Positions 33,915 through 42,397 of a stretch of DNA of 53,251 nucleotides are shown here, one piece after another. Positions within the stretch are counted from its first letter, which is position 1. Every line of letters starts with the position of its first letter. The translations under genes and the position numbers were made by a program. Source of the DNA: Marmoricola sp. (GTDB lineage: Bacteria; Actinomycetota; Actinomycetes; Propionibacteriales; Nocardioidaceae); the NCBI RefSeq assembly GCF_025965085.1, contig NZ_JAOPXP010000145.1, positions 1 to 53,251 of the forward strand, read 5' to 3'. A model generated the notes under the pieces. The model ran no database searches. It was not told where the DNA came from and saw nothing but the letters and a program-made list of their open reading frames with translations.

Positions 33915-36236
33915 TCAGGCAGCCGCCTCCACCGACGACGCCGCCTCCAGCGCATGGGCGAGGATCTCGCCCACGTCGCTGACCGGCCGCACGTCCAGCT
34001 CGGCGAGCACCTCGGCGGGCACGTCGTCGAGGTCGGGCTCGTTGCGCTTCGGGATGAAGACCGTCTTCAGGCCGGCCCGCTGCGCGGCGAGCAGCTTCTG
34101 CTTCACGCCACCGATGGGCAGCACCCGCCCGTTCAGCGTCACCTCGCCGGTCATGCCGACGTCGGACCGCACCGGCCGACCGGTGGCCAGCGACGCCAGC
34201 GCCGTGACCATCGTGACGCCCGCGGAGGGCCCGTCCTTCGGCACCGCTCCGGCGGGCACGTGCAGGTGCAGTGCCCGGTCCAGGCCTGCGGCATCGACAC
34301 CGTGCTCCGCACTGTGCGAGCGCAGGTAGGACAACGCGATGTGCGCGGACTCCTTCATCACCTCGCCCAGCTGGCCGGTGAGGGTCAGGTGCGCCTCACC
34401 TTCCATGGCCGTCGCCTCGATGAAGAGCACGTCACCACCGGTGCCCGTCACGGCCAGGCCAGTGGCGACACCGGGGACCGCCGTACGCTCCGCGGACTCG
34501 GGCAGGAACCGTGGCCGTCCGAGGAACTCCCGCAGGTTGTCCTCGTCCACGGTCACCGTCGTGCGGTCGGTCGACGCGAGCCTGGTGGCGACCTTGCGCA
34601 GCACCTTGGCCAGGGCCCGCTCGAGCTGGCGTACGCCGGCCTCGTGGGTGTACTGACCGGCGACCAGGCGCAGGGCCTCGTCGGACACGGTGACCTCGTC
34701 CTCGCTCAGCGCCGCACGCGACAGCTGACGCGGAAGCAGGTGGGTGCGCGCGATGGCGACCTTGTCGTCCTCGGTGTACCCGTCGAGGGTGACGACCTCC
34801 ATCCGGTCGAGCAGCGCGTCCGGGATGATGTCGGCCACGTTGGCCGTCGCCAGGAACACCACGTCGGACAGGTCGAGGTCGACCTCGAGGTAGTGGTCGC
34901 GGAACGTGTGGTTCTGCGCCGGGTCGAGCACCTCGAGCAGGGCCGCGGCCGGGTCGCCGCGGTAGTCCGCACCGACCTTGTCGATCTCGTCGAGCAGCAC
35001 GACGGGGTTCATCGAGCCGGACTCCGCGATGGCCCGCACGATGCGGCCGGGCAGCGCGCCGACGTAGGTACGCCGGTGGCCGCGGATCTCCGCCTCGTCA
35101 CGGACGCCGCCGAGCGAGACGCGCACGAAGTTGCGTCCCAGTGCCCGGGCCACGGACTCCCCCAGTGACGTCTTGCCGACGCCGGGAGGACCGACGAGCG
35201 CGAGCACCGCGCCCGAGCCACGTCCGCCCACGACCTCCAGGCCGCGCTCGGCACGACGGGAGCGCACGGCGAGGTACTCCACGATGCGGTCCTTCACGTC
35301 CTCGAGACCGTGGTGGTCCGCGTCCAGGATCTCGCGGGCACCGACGATGTCGGTCTGGTCCTCGGTGCGCACCGACCAAGGCAGGTCGAGCACGGTGTCG
35401 AGCCAGGTCCGGATCCAGCCGGACTCGGGGCTCTGGTCGCTGCCGCGCTCGAGCTTGCCGACCTCGCGCAGGGCGGCCTCGCGCACCTTCGCGGGCAGGT
35501 CGGCGGCCTCGACGCGGGTCCGGTAGTCCTCGGCACCCTCGGGTTCGTCCTCGCCCAGCTCCTTGCGGATCGCGGCGAGCTGCTCGCGCAGCAGGAACTC
35601 GCGCTGGCGCTTGTCCATGCCCTCGCGGACGTCGTCGCTGATCTTCTCGGTGACCTCGAGCTCGGCGAAGTGGTCACGTGCCCACGCGAGCACGCGGGTC
35701 AGCCGCCCCTCGACGTCCGGCGTCTCCAGGAGCTCACGCTTCTGCTCGTCGGAGACGTAGGAGGCGTAGCCGGCCATGTCGGCCAGCTGGGACGGGTCGG
35801 TGACACGCTGGACGGAGTCGATGACCTGCCAGGCGTTGCGCCGCTGCAGGATCGCGATGACGACCTTCCGGTACTCCTCGGCCAGCTCGCGGACGTGGTC
35901 GTCGAGCGGACCCTCCTCGACGATCTCGGCCTCGACCCAGAGGGCCGCGCCGGTTCCCTGGACGCCGGAACCGATCCGGGCACGGGCTCCTGCGCGCAGC
36001 ACGGCAGCGGGGGCGCCCCCGGGGAGGCGGCCCACCTGCTCGATGGTCGCCACGACCCCGTGGGTCGGGTAGCGGTCCGCGAGACGCGGGGCGAGCAGCA
36101 GGGTGCCGTCGGAGCCGGCCTGGGCCGCGTCGATCACGGGACGGCTGTGGCCGTCCAGCTCGATCGGCACGACCATGCCGGGAAGGACGACGAGGTCGGG
36201 AGCGGAGAGAAGTGGAAGGTGGATGACGTTGTTCAT
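33915..36236 (-). CDS. lon: Lon, ATP-dependent serine protease
   Basis: Cytosolic AAA+ protease that degrades misfolded and regulatory proteins. The 773-aa product has the N-terminal LON substrate domain, Walker A GPPGVGKT (349-356), Walker B VVLLDEID (412-419) and the Ser-Lys dyad, Ser671 in KDGPSAGVTM and Lys712 in IGGVKQKLLAAQRAG. ATG 36236 is chosen because GAGGAA lies 3 nt upstream and the family starts near LPLLPAPDLVVLPGMV. An upstream ATG-less extension crosses the HspR-type box. Regulation is likely by HspR. Confidence 0.97.
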   Translation of the reverse strand: MNNVIHLPLLSAPDLVVLPGMVVPIELDGHSRPVIDAAQAGSDGTLLLAPRLADRYPTHGVVATIEQVGRLPGGAPAAVLRAGARARIGSGVQGTGAALWVEAEIVEEGPLDDHVRELAEEYRKVVIAILQRRNAWQVIDSVQRVTDPSQLADMAGYASYVSDEQKRELLETPDVEGRLTRVLAWARDHFAELEVTEKISDDVREGMDKRQREFLLREQLAAIRKELGEDEPEGAEDYRTRVEAADLPAKVREAALREVGKLERGSDQSPESGWIRTWLDTVLDLPWSVRTEDQTDIVGAREILDADHHGLEDVKDRIVEYLAVRSRRAERGLEVVGGRGSGAVLALVGPPGVGKTSLGESVARALGRNFVRVSLGGVRDEAEIRGHRRTYVGALPGRIVRAIAESGSMNPVVLLDEIDKVGADYRGDPAAALLEVLDPAQNHTFRDHYLEVDLDLSDVVFLATANVADIIPDALLDRMEVVTLDGYTEDDKVAIARTHLLPRQLSRAALSEDEVTVSDEALRLVAGQYTHEAGVRQLERALAKVLRKVATRLASTDRTTVTVDEDNLREFLGRPRFLPESAERTAVPGVATGLAVTGTGGDVLFIEATAMEGEAHLTLTGQLGEVMKESAHIALSYLRSHSAEHGVDAAGLDRALHLHVPAGAVPKDGPSAGVTMVTALASLATGRPVRSDVGMTGEVTLNGRVLPIGGVKQKLLAAQRAGLKTVFIPKRNEPDLDDVPAEVLAELDVRPVSDVGEILAHALEAASSVEAAA

Positions 36237-36249
36237 GGATTCCTCAATT

Positions 36250-36270
36250 CTTGAGTCGCACTGGCTCAAC
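36250..36270. promoter_or_regulatory. HAIR-type HspR operator upstream of lon
   Basis: CTTGAGT-N7-GCTCAAC matches 12 of 14 bases of the HspR consensus (CTTGAGT-N7-ACTCAAG). It ends 14 bp before the lon ATG, where it would overlap the promoter or early leader. HspR control of lon is known in Streptomyces. Confidence 0.75.
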
Positions 36271-36458
36271 TTCGAATCGAGTAGTGGTGTTCCCGGGCTC
36301 GTGTACGCCCACAGCGAACGGACCCCCGGCCGGTGGGCGGGGCCACCCCTGCGATGAGCGTCTCCGGCTCCCTCACCGGGGGCTCTCCCGGGCGGACCAG
36401 CGCTCGGACGCGCCTACGATGGGGGCCGGCAGAACTCGCACCAGACCGAAGGGCACTC

Positions 36459-37868
36459 GTGATCGCAGGCAGGTACTCGCTCGAGCGTGAGATCGGACGG
36501 GGCGGCACGGGTGTGGTCTGGCTCGGCCGCGACGAGGTCCTGGGGCGCCAGGTGGCGCTCAAGCGGATCGGTCTGCTGCCGGGGACCGACAGCACCGACC
36601 TGGCACGTGCCGAGCGCGAGGCCCGCCTGGGCGCGCAGCTGAACCATCCCCACGTGGTCTCCGTCTTCGACATCGTCGTGGACGCCGAGTCCGACGCCCA
36701 CTGGCTGGTGATGGAGTACGTCGACGGCGTCACGCTCGACCGGCTCGTCCGACGCCAGGGCAGGATCTCGCCCGACGACGCCGCTCCGCTGCTGTGGCAG
36801 GCCGCGGACGCACTGGTCGCCGCCCACGCCGCGGGCATCGCGCACCGCGACGTGAAGCCCTCGAACATCCTCCTCGACCGCAACCTGCAGGTGAAGCTCA
36901 CCGACTTCGGCATCGCCCGCGTCGCGACGGACCCCTCGCTGACGCAGACGGGGATGGTGACCGGCTCGCCGGGCTACCTGGCACCGGAGATCGCGACCGG
37001 GGGCCGGGGCGACGAGGCGGCCGACGTCTGGTCCTTGGGGGTCACCACCTTCCACCTCTTGGCCGGCCGGCCGCCGTACGAGGTCGGCGACAACGTGCTG
37101 GGCGCGCTCTACCGCATCGTCCACGAGGAACCACCTCGCCTCGACGACGCCGGCTGGATGGGCCCGCTTCTCGAGGGCACGATGGTCCGGGACCCGTCCC
37201 GGCGGTGGTCGATGGAGCAGGTCCGCGACTTCCTGGCCGGCGCCTCTCGCCCGGTGCCGGCGACGACGTCCCCCGGGTGGCCGCAGCACGCCCGGGCGCA
37301 GCCGGCGGCGGGCACCCAGGAGCTGGGAACAGTCGCTCCGGCGCCCCCGCCCCCGACGTGGGCGGCGCAGTCCCCCGGGCACCGGCGGCCCTCGAGGGGG
37401 CTGCTGCTCGCCGGCCTCGGCCTCGCGCTGTCCGTGGTCCTGGCCGTCGCGCTCCACTCCGCTCTCTCCGGTGGCGGTGCGACGCCGGACCGTACGACGA
37501 GCCCGACGTCGCCGACCTCGAGCCCCCAGGGTGCACCGGCGAAGCCGACCGCTGCGGGCATGGCGTCGTTCATCCGCGACTACGTCTCGACCGTCGCGCA
37601 GGAACCCGCCAGGTCCTGGCAGATGCTGACCCCGAAGTTCCAGCAGGAGAGCGGCGGCTTCGACACCTATCGACGGTTCTGGGACCGCGCCACGAACGGC
37701 CGCGTCCTGAGCATCTCCACCAACCCGGACAACCTCTCGGTGAGCTACCAGGTCCGGTTCGACAACTTCGACAACGGACCGGGCCCGACCGTGCTCGACC
37801 TCACGTTCCACAACGGCCGCTACCTCATCGACGGCGAGCGGACCCAGGGGTTCGTGCCCGCTGGCTGA
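36459..37868 (+). CDS. Ser/Thr protein kinase with single TM and unrecognised extracellular domain
   Basis: A 469-aa Hanks-type kinase. It has the Gly loop IGRGGTGVVW, Lys35 in VALKR, HRD at 129-131 (HRDVKPSN) and DFG at 149-151. After a Pro-rich linker one helix (about 313-337) leads to an outside domain of about 110 residues (SFIRDYVSTVAQEPARSWQMLTPKFQQ...GFVPAG) that has no PASTA motif and resembles small NTF2-like sensor domains. GTG 36459 is the first start next to the kinase fold. TACGAT (36415-36420) may be its -10. It is divergent from lon; the signal is unknown. Confidence 0.9.
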   Translation: MIAGRYSLEREIGRGGTGVVWLGRDEVLGRQVALKRIGLLPGTDSTDLARAEREARLGAQLNHPHVVSVFDIVVDAESDAHWLVMEYVDGVTLDRLVRRQGRISPDDAAPLLWQAADALVAAHAAGIAHRDVKPSNILLDRNLQVKLTDFGIARVATDPSLTQTGMVTGSPGYLAPEIATGGRGDEAADVWSLGVTTFHLLAGRPPYEVGDNVLGALYRIVHEEPPRLDDAGWMGPLLEGTMVRDPSRRWSMEQVRDFLAGASRPVPATTSPGWPQHARAQPAAGTQELGTVAPAPPPPTWAAQSPGHRRPSRGLLLAGLGLALSVVLAVALHSALSGGGATPDRTTSPTSPTSSPQGAPAKPTAAGMASFIRDYVSTVAQEPARSWQMLTPKFQQESGGFDTYRRFWDRATNGRVLSISTNPDNLSVSYQVRFDNFDNGPGPTVLDLTFHNGRYLIDGERTQGFVPAG

Positions 37869-37904
37869 CCCCTGCAGCTGCGGGGGCCACGCGAGGTCCG
37901 CGCC

Positions 37905-38297
37905 TCAGACGTTGCCGGTGACCTTGGTGATGGTGATGCGGAGCGCGACGCGGTCGGGGTTCTCCCTCGGCTGGCGGTAGCGCTCGGCGTAGCGGCGTAC
38001 GGCCTCGGCCACGGACTCCTCGTCCTCGAGGACCTCGGCGGTGCCCTCGATGGTGGACCAGCGGCGGCCGTCGACCTGGCACACCGCGACCCTGGGATCG
38101 CCGCCGTCGCGAAGGTTGGTCACCTTCTGCGACGTACGCGAGGTGATCGCCCACGCCAACGAGCTCTCCGCGTCGACGACACAGCCCATGGGTACGGCGT
38201 GCGGCGACCCGTCGCGACGCAGCGTGGTCACCGAGCAGAGGTGGCGCTCCCGCCAGAACTCCAGATGAGCTCCCGCCAGCTCGCGGGTTCGGGGCAC
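37905..38297 (-). CDS. PPOX-class flavin/F420-binding protein
   Basis: A 130-aa split-barrel protein of the pyridoxamine 5'-phosphate oxidase superfamily (LEFWRERHLCSVTTLRRDGSPHAVPMGCVVD, SRTSQKVTNLRDGGDPRVAVCQVDGRRWSTIEGTAEVL). Actinobacterial members often bind F420 or FMN. The cofactor here is not resolved. GTG 38297 follows the class II DAHP synthase stop by 2 nt, so the two are co-transcribed. The C-terminus is convergent with the kinase gene. The longer upstream frame is a shadow of the DAHP gene. Confidence 0.85.
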   Translation of the reverse strand: MPRTRELAGAHLEFWRERHLCSVTTLRRDGSPHAVPMGCVVDAESSLAWAITSRTSQKVTNLRDGGDPRVAVCQVDGRRWSTIEGTAEVLEDEESVAEAVRRYAERYRQPRENPDRVALRITITKVTGNV

Positions 38298-38299
38298 GC

Positions 38300-39640
38300 T
38301 CAGGCCTTGCGGAGCATCTCGGCCACGAGGAACGACAGCTCGAGCGACTGCACCCGGTTCAGCCGCGGGTCGCACACCGACTCGTAGCGGTTGCCGAGGT
38401 CGACCTCGAGCAGCTCCTCCCCGCCGCCGACGCACTCAGTGACGTCGTCACCGGTGAGCTCCACGTGCAGGCCGCCGGGCCAGGTGCCGACCGAGCGGTG
38501 TACGTCGAAGAAGCCCTGGACCTCCTCGATCACGTCGTCGAAGCGACGCGTCTTGTAGCCCGACGACGCCTCGAAGGTGTTGCCGTGCATCGGGTCGCAG
38601 ACCCAGGCCGCCTCCACCCCGGCCGCGTGCACCTTCTCCAGCAGCGGCGGGAGGTGGTCGCGGATCTTGCCGGCGCCCATGCGCGTAATGAAGGTGAGCC
38701 GACCCTGCTCGTTGGTCGGGTTGAGCTTCGCGGCCAGCGCGATCGCGTCGTCGGGGCTCGTCGTCGGGCCCAGCTTGACCCCGATCGGGTTCTGGATGTG
38801 GCTGAGCAGCTCCACGTGGGCACCGTCGAGCTGGCGGGTGCGCTCCCCGATCCACACGAAGTGGCTGGAGACGTCGTAGGGCAGCTGGGTGCGGCTGTCG
38901 GTGCGGGTCATCGCGTGCTCGTACTCCAGCACCAGCGCTTCGTGGCTGGAGTGGAAGTCGACGCGGTGGAACTCGTCGGGGTCGGCACCGATCGCCTTCA
39001 TGAAGTTCAGGGCGCGGTCGATCTCGGCGGCCATCTGCTCGTACTTGCGGCCCACCTCGGAGCCGAGCACGAAGTCGGTGTTCCAGGTGTGCACCTGCCG
39101 CAGGTCGGCGTACCCGCCTGTGACGAAGGCGCGCACGAGGTTCAGCGTCGCCGCCGACGCGTGGTAGACCTCGACCAGCCGCTGCGGGTCGTGCCTGCGC
39201 GACTCGGCGGTGAAGTCGAAGCCGTTGACGGCGTCGCCGCGGTAGGCCGGCAGCGTGACGCCGTTGCGGGTCTCGAAGTCGGAGGAGCGCGGCTTGGCGT
39301 ACTGCCCCGCGAGGCGGCCCAGCTTCACGACCGGGACCGACGCGGCATAGGTCAGCACGACGGCCATCTGCAACAGCACGCGGAGCTTGTTGCGGGTGTT
39401 GTCGGCGGTCACGCCGGCGAAGGTCTCGGCACAGTCGCCACCCTGGAGCAGGAACGCCTCCCCACGGGCGACCGCGCCCAGCTTGTCCTTCAGCGCGTCG
39501 CACTCGCCGGCAAAGACGAGCGGAGGCATGCTGCGCAGACGGGAGACGGCGGCGTCGACGGCGTCGGGGGCGTCGTACGTCGGCTGCTGGGCGGGGCCCA
39601 TGGCGTGCAGCGACGCGAGGTCAGGAACTTGTTCGGACAC
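38300..39640 (-). CDS. aroG: Class II DAHP synthase
   Basis: Plant-type 3-deoxy-7-phosphoheptulonate synthase of 446 aa, the same reaction as the class I enzyme but barely similar in sequence. Motifs are PPLVFAGECDALKDKL, FLLQGGDCAETF, GRLAGQYAKPRS, VDFHSSHEALVLEYE, ERTRQLDGAHVELLSHIQNPIGVKLGP, RMGAGKIRDHLPPLLEKV and WVCDPMHGNTFEASSGYKTRRFDDV. In mycobacteria this enzyme is feedback-controlled by aromatic amino acids and partners with chorismate mutase. The GTG start is 6 nt after TAGTCT (leaderless), and it heads an operon with a PPOX protein. Confidence 0.96.
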   Translation of the reverse strand: MSEQVPDLASLHAMGPAQQPTYDAPDAVDAAVSRLRSMPPLVFAGECDALKDKLGAVARGEAFLLQGGDCAETFAGVTADNTRNKLRVLLQMAVVLTYAASVPVVKLGRLAGQYAKPRSSDFETRNGVTLPAYRGDAVNGFDFTAESRRHDPQRLVEVYHASAATLNLVRAFVTGGYADLRQVHTWNTDFVLGSEVGRKYEQMAAEIDRALNFMKAIGADPDEFHRVDFHSSHEALVLEYEHAMTRTDSRTQLPYDVSSHFVWIGERTRQLDGAHVELLSHIQNPIGVKLGPTTSPDDAIALAAKLNPTNEQGRLTFITRMGAGKIRDHLPPLLEKVHAAGVEAAWVCDPMHGNTFEASSGYKTRRFDDVIEEVQGFFDVHRSVGTWPGGLHVELTGDDVTECVGGGEELLEVDLGNRYESVCDPRLNRVQSLELSFLVAEMLRKA

Positions 39641-39646
39641 CGCACC

Positions 39647-39652
39647 AGACTA
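39647..39652 (-). promoter_or_regulatory. -10 element of a leaderless transcript (class II DAHP synthase)
   Basis: TAGTCT on the minus strand, 6 nt before the GTG at 39640. Confidence 0.55.
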
Positions 39653-39698
39653 CGTGCCGCCCCACGGCCAACGAGAATCCGGCCCTCGGACGGACTGC

Positions 39699-41156
39699 TC
39701 AGCCCTCGAGCCTGCTGACGTCCTCGAACCTGGCGTCGCCCTGGCCGGTGGCCCGGCCCACGGCCCAGGTGGCCAGCCACAGCAGCACGCCGAGCGCGAG
39801 GAGGCCGCCGGCGATCTGGTACTGGATCCAGTCGTCCCGGTCGCGTGCCCACGGTCCCACGAGGAACAGGCACGCCACCGCGCCGACGGCGGGCACGACT
39901 CCCGGCGCCCGGAACGCGTCCCGGGCGCCCGACTCGCGGCGCAGCACGAGGCAGGCGACGTTCACGACCGCGAACACGCAGAGCAGGAGCAGCCCCGTCG
40001 TGCCGGCGAGGGCGCCGATGACGCTGTTCTCGGCCATCAGGGTGACGATCACGATGACGCCGAGCGCGAGGACCGTGGAGAACGCGATGCCGGCCCACGG
40101 CGTACGACGGTGCGGGAGCACCTTGCCGAGAGCAGCGGGCAGCACCTTCTGGTTCGCCATGCCGTAGAGCAAGCGGCTCGCCATCAGCATGTTGATCAGC
40201 GCCGTGTTGGCCACGGCGAAGACGGTGAGGAAGGGAAAGACCTTGTCGATCGGGAAGCCCGGCGCACCCGTCCTGACGACCTCGAGCAGCACCTTCCCCT
40301 CGTCGTTGACCACGCTCTCGATGCGCCCCTCGGGGATGACCGCGATCACCGAGATCGCGACCAGGACGTAGCAGACGAGCGCGATGCCGAGGGCGGTGAG
40401 CATGACCTTCGGGAACACCTTGAGGGGGTCCTTGGTCTCCTCGACCATGTTGACCGAGTCCTCGAAGCCGACCATGGCGAAGAAAGCGACCGCCGTGGCC
40501 ACGGTGACGGCGAGGAACATCCCCCGGTCGCCCGCGGAGCTGAACACCACGATCCGCCCCAGGTCGGCGTCCCCCCTGGCCATCACGTAGAAACCCACGC
40601 CGATGACGATGACGAGTGCCGTGATCTCGATGAGGGTCAGCACGACGTTGAACTTCACGCTCTCGCCGACGCCCCGCAGGTTGATCACGGCCAGCAGCAG
40701 CATGAACCCCACGGCGACGACCAGGATCGCGGTGGTGCCGCCCGGCACGTCGACCCCGATGCCCTCGAGCCCGGCGAGCAGGTTGGTCGCCAGCAGGTTG
40801 GACGACGTGGAGGCGCTGGTGATGCCCGAGCAGACGACACCGAAGGCGACCAGGAACGTCACGAAGTGGATGCCGAACGCCTTGTGCGTGTAGAGCGCGG
40901 CACCGGCGGCCTGCGGGTGGTTGGTGACCAGCTCGAGGTAGGACAGCGCGGTCAGGGTGGCGACGCCGAATGCCACGAGGAACGGCACCCAGACGATGCC
41001 TCCGACCTCGAGCGCCATCTCACCGGTCACGGCGTAGATGCCGGCCCCGAGGATGTCACCGACGATGAACAGCAGCAGCAGCCCCGGTCCCATCACGCGC
41101 TTGAGGTCGGGCTCCGACCCGTTGACGTCGTGGGGCTCTGCGGTGGTTGCTGTCAT
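39699..41156 (-). CDS. APC-family amino acid permease
   Basis: A 485-aa inner-membrane carrier with about twelve helices. The first helix has the APC signature LLLFIVGDILGAGIYAVTGEM, and MVGFEDSVNMVEETKDPLKVFP is the conserved segment of the APC superfamily (cationic amino acid transporter-like). Substrate unproven. The start is ATG 41156 with GGGAGG 5 nt upstream. TAGTCT (41184-41189) is a possible -10. It is on the same strand as the DAHP synthase but stands alone. Confidence 0.92.
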   Translation of the reverse strand: MTATTAEPHDVNGSEPDLKRVMGPGLLLLFIVGDILGAGIYAVTGEMALEVGGIVWVPFLVAFGVATLTALSYLELVTNHPQAAGAALYTHKAFGIHFVTFLVAFGVVCSGITSASTSSNLLATNLLAGLEGIGVDVPGGTTAILVVAVGFMLLLAVINLRGVGESVKFNVVLTLIEITALVIVIGVGFYVMARGDADLGRIVVFSSAGDRGMFLAVTVATAVAFFAMVGFEDSVNMVEETKDPLKVFPKVMLTALGIALVCYVLVAISVIAVIPEGRIESVVNDEGKVLLEVVRTGAPGFPIDKVFPFLTVFAVANTALINMLMASRLLYGMANQKVLPAALGKVLPHRRTPWAGIAFSTVLALGVIVIVTLMAENSVIGALAGTTGLLLLCVFAVVNVACLVLRRESGARDAFRAPGVVPAVGAVACLFLVGPWARDRDDWIQYQIAGGLLALGVLLWLATWAVGRATGQGDARFEDVSRLEG

Positions 41157-41275
41157 GTCGGCCTCCCGGGTTCGCGTCCGAGGAGACTAACCAAGCTCGC
41201 CGTGCCCGGGTTAGGGCGCGGCCATGACGGGTGCTCGGGAGCGGCGGCGCATCCGCCTGCGTGACGCCCTGCGCG

Positions 41276-42304
41276 TCAGCCGAAGAACACCTCGGCCTCG
41301 GCGTACTGCTCGGGCTGCACGAGCTTGAGCTCACCGGTGCCCTCGGCCAGCGGGACCCGCACGATGTCGGCGCCGCGGAGCGCCACCATCGTCCCGTAGT
41401 CCTTCTCGTGAACTGCGGTCACCGCGTGCAGCCCGAAGCGGGTCGCGAGCCAGCGGGCGAACGCGGTCGGGGTGCCGCCGCGCTGCACGTGACCCAGCAC
41501 GACGGCCCGGGCCTCCTTGCCGGTCCGGGCCTCGATCTCCTTGGCCAGCCGGTCGCCGATGCCCCCGAGGCGCACGTGGCCGAAGGCGTCCTTCTCACCG
41601 CTGACCAGGGTCATGTCGCCACCCTCGACCGGCATCGCGCCCTCGGAGACCACGATGATCGGCGAGTAGTGCGACTGGAAGCGCCTCTCGACGTAGCCGC
41701 AGACCTTCTCGATGTCGAAGGGCTGCTCCGGGATCAGCACGACGTTGGCGCCGCCCGCGATGCCGGCGTGCAGCGCGATCCAGCCGGCGTGCCGGCCCAT
41801 GACCTCGACGACGAGCACGCGGTGGTGCGACTCGGCGGTGGTGTGCAACCGGTCGATGGCCTCCATCGCGATGTTCACGGCGGTGTCGAAGCCGAAGGTG
41901 AAGTCGGTGCCGGACAGGTCGTTGTCGATCGTCTTGGGCACCCCGACGACGTTCACGCCGAGGTCGGCGAGCCGGGTGGCGACGCCGAGCGTGTCCTCGC
42001 CACCGATGGCGATCAGCGCGTCGACGCCGTTGGCCGCGAGGTTGTCCTTGATCTTCTCCACGCCGTTCTCGATCTTGAACGGGTTGGTGCGCGAGGACTT
42101 CAGGATCGTCCCTCCGCGCGGCAGGATCCCCCGCACCTGGTCGATGCCGAGCGGGGTCGTCAGGTTCTCCAGCGGGCCCCGCCAACCGTCGAGGAAGCCG
42201 ACGAACTCGAAGCCGTACTCCTTGACGCCCTTGCGGACCACTGCCCGGATGACGGCGTTCAGGCCGGGGCAGTCGCCCCCGCCGGTGAGCACTCCGACGC
42301 GCAT
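41276..42304 (-). CDS. 6-phosphofructokinase, predicted pyrophosphate-dependent
   Basis: Family-A phosphofructokinase of 342 aa that phosphorylates fructose 6-phosphate. The sequence starts MRVGVLTGGGDCPGLNAVIRA. The phosphoryl-donor motif is GGEDT (101-105) with Asp104. The substrate motif is PKTIDND with Lys124, where ATP enzymes have Gly at both places. Asp104/Lys124 is the pattern of pyrophosphate-using PFKs such as that of Amycolatopsis methanolica, so I predict a reversible PPi-PFK. ATG 42304 has GAGGAGA 5 nt upstream. A longer frame crosses the 42323-42344 palindrome and is not used. Divergent from glpK. Confidence 0.9.
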   Translation of the reverse strand: MRVGVLTGGGDCPGLNAVIRAVVRKGVKEYGFEFVGFLDGWRGPLENLTTPLGIDQVRGILPRGGTILKSSRTNPFKIENGVEKIKDNLAANGVDALIAIGGEDTLGVATRLADLGVNVVGVPKTIDNDLSGTDFTFGFDTAVNIAMEAIDRLHTTAESHHRVLVVEVMGRHAGWIALHAGIAGGANVVLIPEQPFDIEKVCGYVERRFQSHYSPIIVVSEGAMPVEGGDMTLVSGEKDAFGHVRLGGIGDRLAKEIEARTGKEARAVVLGHVQRGGTPTAFARWLATRFGLHAVTAVHEKDYGTMVALRGADIVRVPLAEGTGELKLVQPEQYAEAEVFFG

Positions 42305-42322
42305 GTCTGTCTCCTCGGTGAT

Positions 42323-42344
42323 GATTGGATCGTTCAATCCAATC
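42323..42344. promoter_or_regulatory. Inverted repeat between pfk and glpK (candidate operator)
   Basis: Perfect 8-bp arms GATTGGAT and ATCCAATC flank a 6-bp spacer. The site lies 19 bp before the PFK start and 40 bp upstream of the glpK -10. Its size and symmetry fit a dimeric repressor. The regulator is not identified and none is encoded in the window beside it. Confidence 0.6.
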
Positions 42345-42383
42345 GCGAACCGATGCCGCCCGTCCAGTCCATGCTGTTCGGTC

Positions 42384-42389
42384 TAGCCT
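42384..42389 (+). promoter_or_regulatory. -10 element of a leaderless transcript (glpK)
   Basis: TAGCCT followed by 8 nt and the ATG at 42398. Confidence 0.45.
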
Positions 42390-42397
42390 CTGGGGAC

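Noticed and set aside
30705-35168. Very long open frame on the plus strand (nearly 1500 codons).
   Set aside because: Antisense to threonine aldolase, the S9 peptidase and lon, with Arg/His/Gly/Val-rich composition. High-GC third positions remove stop codons from the opposite strand, which explains it.
37869-37890. CCCC/GGGG hairpin between the kinase and PPOX genes.
   Set aside because: The arms are short and offset by one unpaired base, and there is no T-run. Too weak to call a terminator.
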